Source: CAIVAT01 sp037128705
Lineage (GTDB): Bacteria; Bacteroidota; Bacteroidia; Bacteroidales; FEN-979
Assembly: GCA_037128705.1 (NCBI GenBank)
Contig: JBAXVX010000069.1
Span: 1 to 7,375 of the forward strand
Length of the DNA stretch: 7,375 bases
Reading direction: 5' to 3'
Shown: positions 5,601 through 7,375 of the stretch, piece by piece
Layout: every line of letters begins with the position of its first letter
Position numbering within the stretch: position 1 is the first letter of the stretch
Made by a program: the position numbers and the translations under genes
Notes under the pieces: model-generated
Database searches by the model: none
Told to the model about the DNA's origin: nothing
What the model saw: only the letters and a program-made list of their open reading frames with translations

Positions 5601-7375
5601 CTAAGCCTGATTGAAATACTTTTGGATCAACCGCACCAATTCATCTTTGTCAATGGGCTTTGAAAGATATTCATTGCATCCCGCAGCTATGGCCTTTTGC
5701 CGGTCGCCTGAAAGCGCATAGGCCGTTTGTGCAATGATGATGATTTCCTTATTATACTTACGGATCTGACGGGTCGCGTCATATCCATTCATTCCAGGCA
5801 TCCTGATATCCATCAGAATCAGGTCGAGGTCGGGATTGTTGCGACAGATTTCAACTGTTTCGATTCCTGTTTTTGCATGCAAGACTTCATTGCTGATTTT
5901 ATTGAGCATGGAGGTGATGAGCAAATCCGAGGTTTCGTCATCTTCGGCGATTAGTATTTTCAGGTTTTTAATCTGACCTGATTCATCTTCTTGCGAAACA
6001 TTTGCAGTAGTGCCTTGTTCCTGCTTTTTTGTATTGTATGGAATGGTGAAATAAAATATTGAACCAATTCCTTCATCACTTTTAACCCAGATTTTACCTC
6101 CCAGCATTTCAACATACGCTTTGGCAATGGATAATCCCAGACCAGCCCCCTGATAAGCCTGTATATCGAAGATATCAGCCTGAATAAAGCGTTCGAATAT
6201 GGCTTCCTGCCTGTTTTTGGCAATTCCAATACCCGTATCTTTCACAAAAAACTCGAGGTATTCGCCCCTCTTTTCATATCCAAATTCAATTGAACCTTGG
6301 TGGGTATATTTAATGGCATTTTTGACGAGGTTGGTCAAAATGGCGTAGATTTTTTCACTGTCTATTTCAATGATCGCTTCCTTTGCCGACAGGGAATTTT
6401 TAAAGAAAAGATGTATTCCTTTTGCTTCAACTTCTGGTTTAAAGAAGGTATAAATATATTCTATCTGCTCGTTAATATCCGACTCCGCTATGCCAAGTTT
6501 CATCAGCCCCGATTCAATTTTTGAAATATCAATAATATCGTTGATGATGTTGAGCATGCGTTTACCACTTTTCTCGATGATGCGGATGTACTTTTGTTGC
6601 TCATCGCCTGTTAAGTTGGGTTCTTTCAATAGTGCGGCAAAACCCAGAATGCCGTTCATCGGGGTACGGATTTCGTGGCTCATATTGGCAAGAAAAGCGG
6701 ATTTGAGGTGATCGCTTTCTTCGGCTCTTTCTTTAGCTTCTAATAATTGCTCCAGCGTTTCTTTCAGCACATTTTCAGCTCCACGTCGCTCCAGTTCGCC
6801 GGCGGCACGCGGTGCAACCATTTTCAGCATTGATTCCGCCTTCCCTTCGCTGTGCAATGGCTGGTGCCCGATAATGGCGATCAGTCCAATAGCCTGTCCT
6901 TTAGAGTCAATCAGGGTAGTGCCGACATAGCTTTCCGCATTGAGGTCCTGTAATGCCAGGTCATTCGGAAAGAGATGCCGCACCCCTTTGCGGTAACAAC
7001 AAACACGCTTGTCAACCACTTCACCGCAAGGGGTATCTTTTAATGCATACCGAACATTACTTTCAAACAGGCCATTATTATATATAGCAACGGTTTGCGC
7101 TGTAAGTCCGTCGCCTTCGAGTCTGTCGATACAAACATATTCCATTTTTAAGGTCTCTGCCAGATAATTTGCCAGCGACTCGAAAAAATCCTCGCCGGTC
7201 CCAGGCAATCCGCAGCCTAGTAAAAAAGACTGGGTATCTTCGAAAAGCTTGCGCTCCGAGATATCGAAACAATGTCCGATGTATCCAATGAATTCTCCTG
7301 TGCTGTCGAAATTTGGTGTTCCCATGGTCACTATCCACCTGTATTCTCCGCTTGAATGACGCAAACGGTATTCCA
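5601..7375 (-). CDS. Hybrid histidine kinase, PAS(end)-GAF-HisKA-HATPase-receiver (N-terminus beyond right edge)
   Basis: The frame stays open to the right edge. The first visible codons read E-Y-R-L-R-H-S-S-G-E-Y-R-W-I, a PAS_3/PAC motif, so a TTG at 7364 is an internal leucine and not the start. Numbering from Glu at 7373, 590 residues are visible. The PAS end is 1-41. A GAF domain follows at about 60-195, with T-P-C-G-E-V at 114-119 and a conserved F-P-N-D; a coiled coil spans about 198-225. HisKA has M-S-H-E-I-R-T-P-M-N with phosphoacceptor His233. The HATPase has Asn352, D-T-G-I-G at 379-383 and G-L-G at 411-413. The receiver, about 471-590, has E-D-D near 476-478, Asp522, Thr550 and Lys572. 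All key residues are present, so kinase and receiver should be active. No membrane segment is seen in the visible part. The H-box type (H-E-I-R-T-P) differs from the H-D-L-R-G-P of the next two kinases, so this is a more distant relative. The stop is TAG at 5603-5601. The signal bound by PAS or GAF cannot be told. Confidence 0.93.
   Translation of the reverse strand, partial: EYRLRHSSGEYRWIVTMGTPNFDSTGEFIGYIGHCFDISERKLFEDTQSFLLGCGLPGTGEDFFESLANYLAETLKMEYVCIDRLEGDGLTAQTVAIYNNGLFESNVRYALKDTPCGEVVDKRVCCYRKGVRHLFPNDLALQDLNAESYVGTTLIDSKGQAIGLIAIIGHQPLHSEGKAESMLKMVAPRAAGELERRGAENVLKETLEQLLEAKERAEESDHLKSAFLANMSHEIRTPMNGILGFAALLKEPNLTGDEQQKYIRIIEKSGKRMLNIINDIIDISKIESGLMKLGIAESDINEQIEYIYTFFKPEVEAKGIHLFFKNSLSAKEAIIEIDSEKIYAILTNLVKNAIKYTHQGSIEFGYEKRGEYLEFFVKDTGIGIAKNRQEAIFERFIQADIFDIQAYQGAGLGLSIAKAYVEMLGGKIWVKSDEGIGSIFYFTIPYNTKKQEQGTTANVSQEDESGQIKNLKILIAEDDETSDLLITSMLNKISNEVLHAKTGIETVEICRNNPDLDLILMDIRMPGMNGYDATRQIRKYNKEIIIIAQTAYALSGDRQKAIAAGCNEYLSKPIDKDELVRLIQKYFNQA

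Noticed and set aside
5601..7364. TTG at 7364 as the start of the right-hand kinase
   Set aside because: The frame is open upstream to the window edge, and the residues before it (E-Y-R) complete a PAS_3 motif with it, so the gene is truncated by the window, not started there.
1..7375. CRISPR array, tRNA/rRNA genes, insertion sequence ends or phage genes
   Set aside because: No regularly spaced repeats, structural RNA signatures, transposase motifs or terminal inverted repeats were seen; the only long repeats are the paralogous kinase segments.

Overview
The window looks like a piece of a Bacteroidota chromosome, probably from an environmental lineage. The evidence is the protein style: N-termini of the type M-K-N-T-H-N-K-S-E-x-E-I-L-R-Q, chains of soluble PAS domains ending in D-I-T-x-R-K-x-A-E, an H-box of the form I-I-S-H-D-L-R-G-P-F, and receivers opening with K-I-L-I-A-E-D-D. 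The DNA is moderately AT-rich and there are no strong Shine-Dalgarno motifs. This assignment is an inference from recognised sequence style, not from a search.

All genes lie on the minus strand, so transcription runs from high to low coordinates. In that order they are: (1) a hybrid histidine kinase cut off by the right edge (7375-5601: end of a PAS domain, GAF, HisKA, HATPase, receiver); (2) a 110-base AT-rich gap; (3) an 817-residue histidine kinase with four PAS domains and no receiver (5490-3037); (4) a small 124-codon gene broken by one in-frame TAG (2992-2618), too interrupted to appear as a single open frame; (5) an 807-residue hybrid kinase with three PAS domains and a C-terminal receiver (2557-134); (6) a short hairpin just after its stop; and (7) the first 18 codons of a response regulator that leaves the window on the left (55-1). 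The longest stretch without an intact gene, 2558-3036, is explained almost entirely by the broken small gene.

The 817- and 807-residue kinases are close paralogues at both ends. They share the same start and first residues, and a kinase core of 239 codons that aligns without gaps at about 79% amino-acid identity by hand count. Their PAS sensor regions differ in number and sequence. This looks like one kinase chassis carrying two sensor modules, with a receiver present in only one copy.

Functionally this is a cluster of soluble two-component phosphorelay proteins. None has a visible membrane segment, signal peptide or DNA-binding output domain, so signals are presumably sensed in the cytoplasm and phosphate passed to the fused receivers or to the regulator at the left edge. 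The system type is familiar. The less ordinary points are the single-nonsense pseudogene between the twin kinases and the module exchange between the twins.
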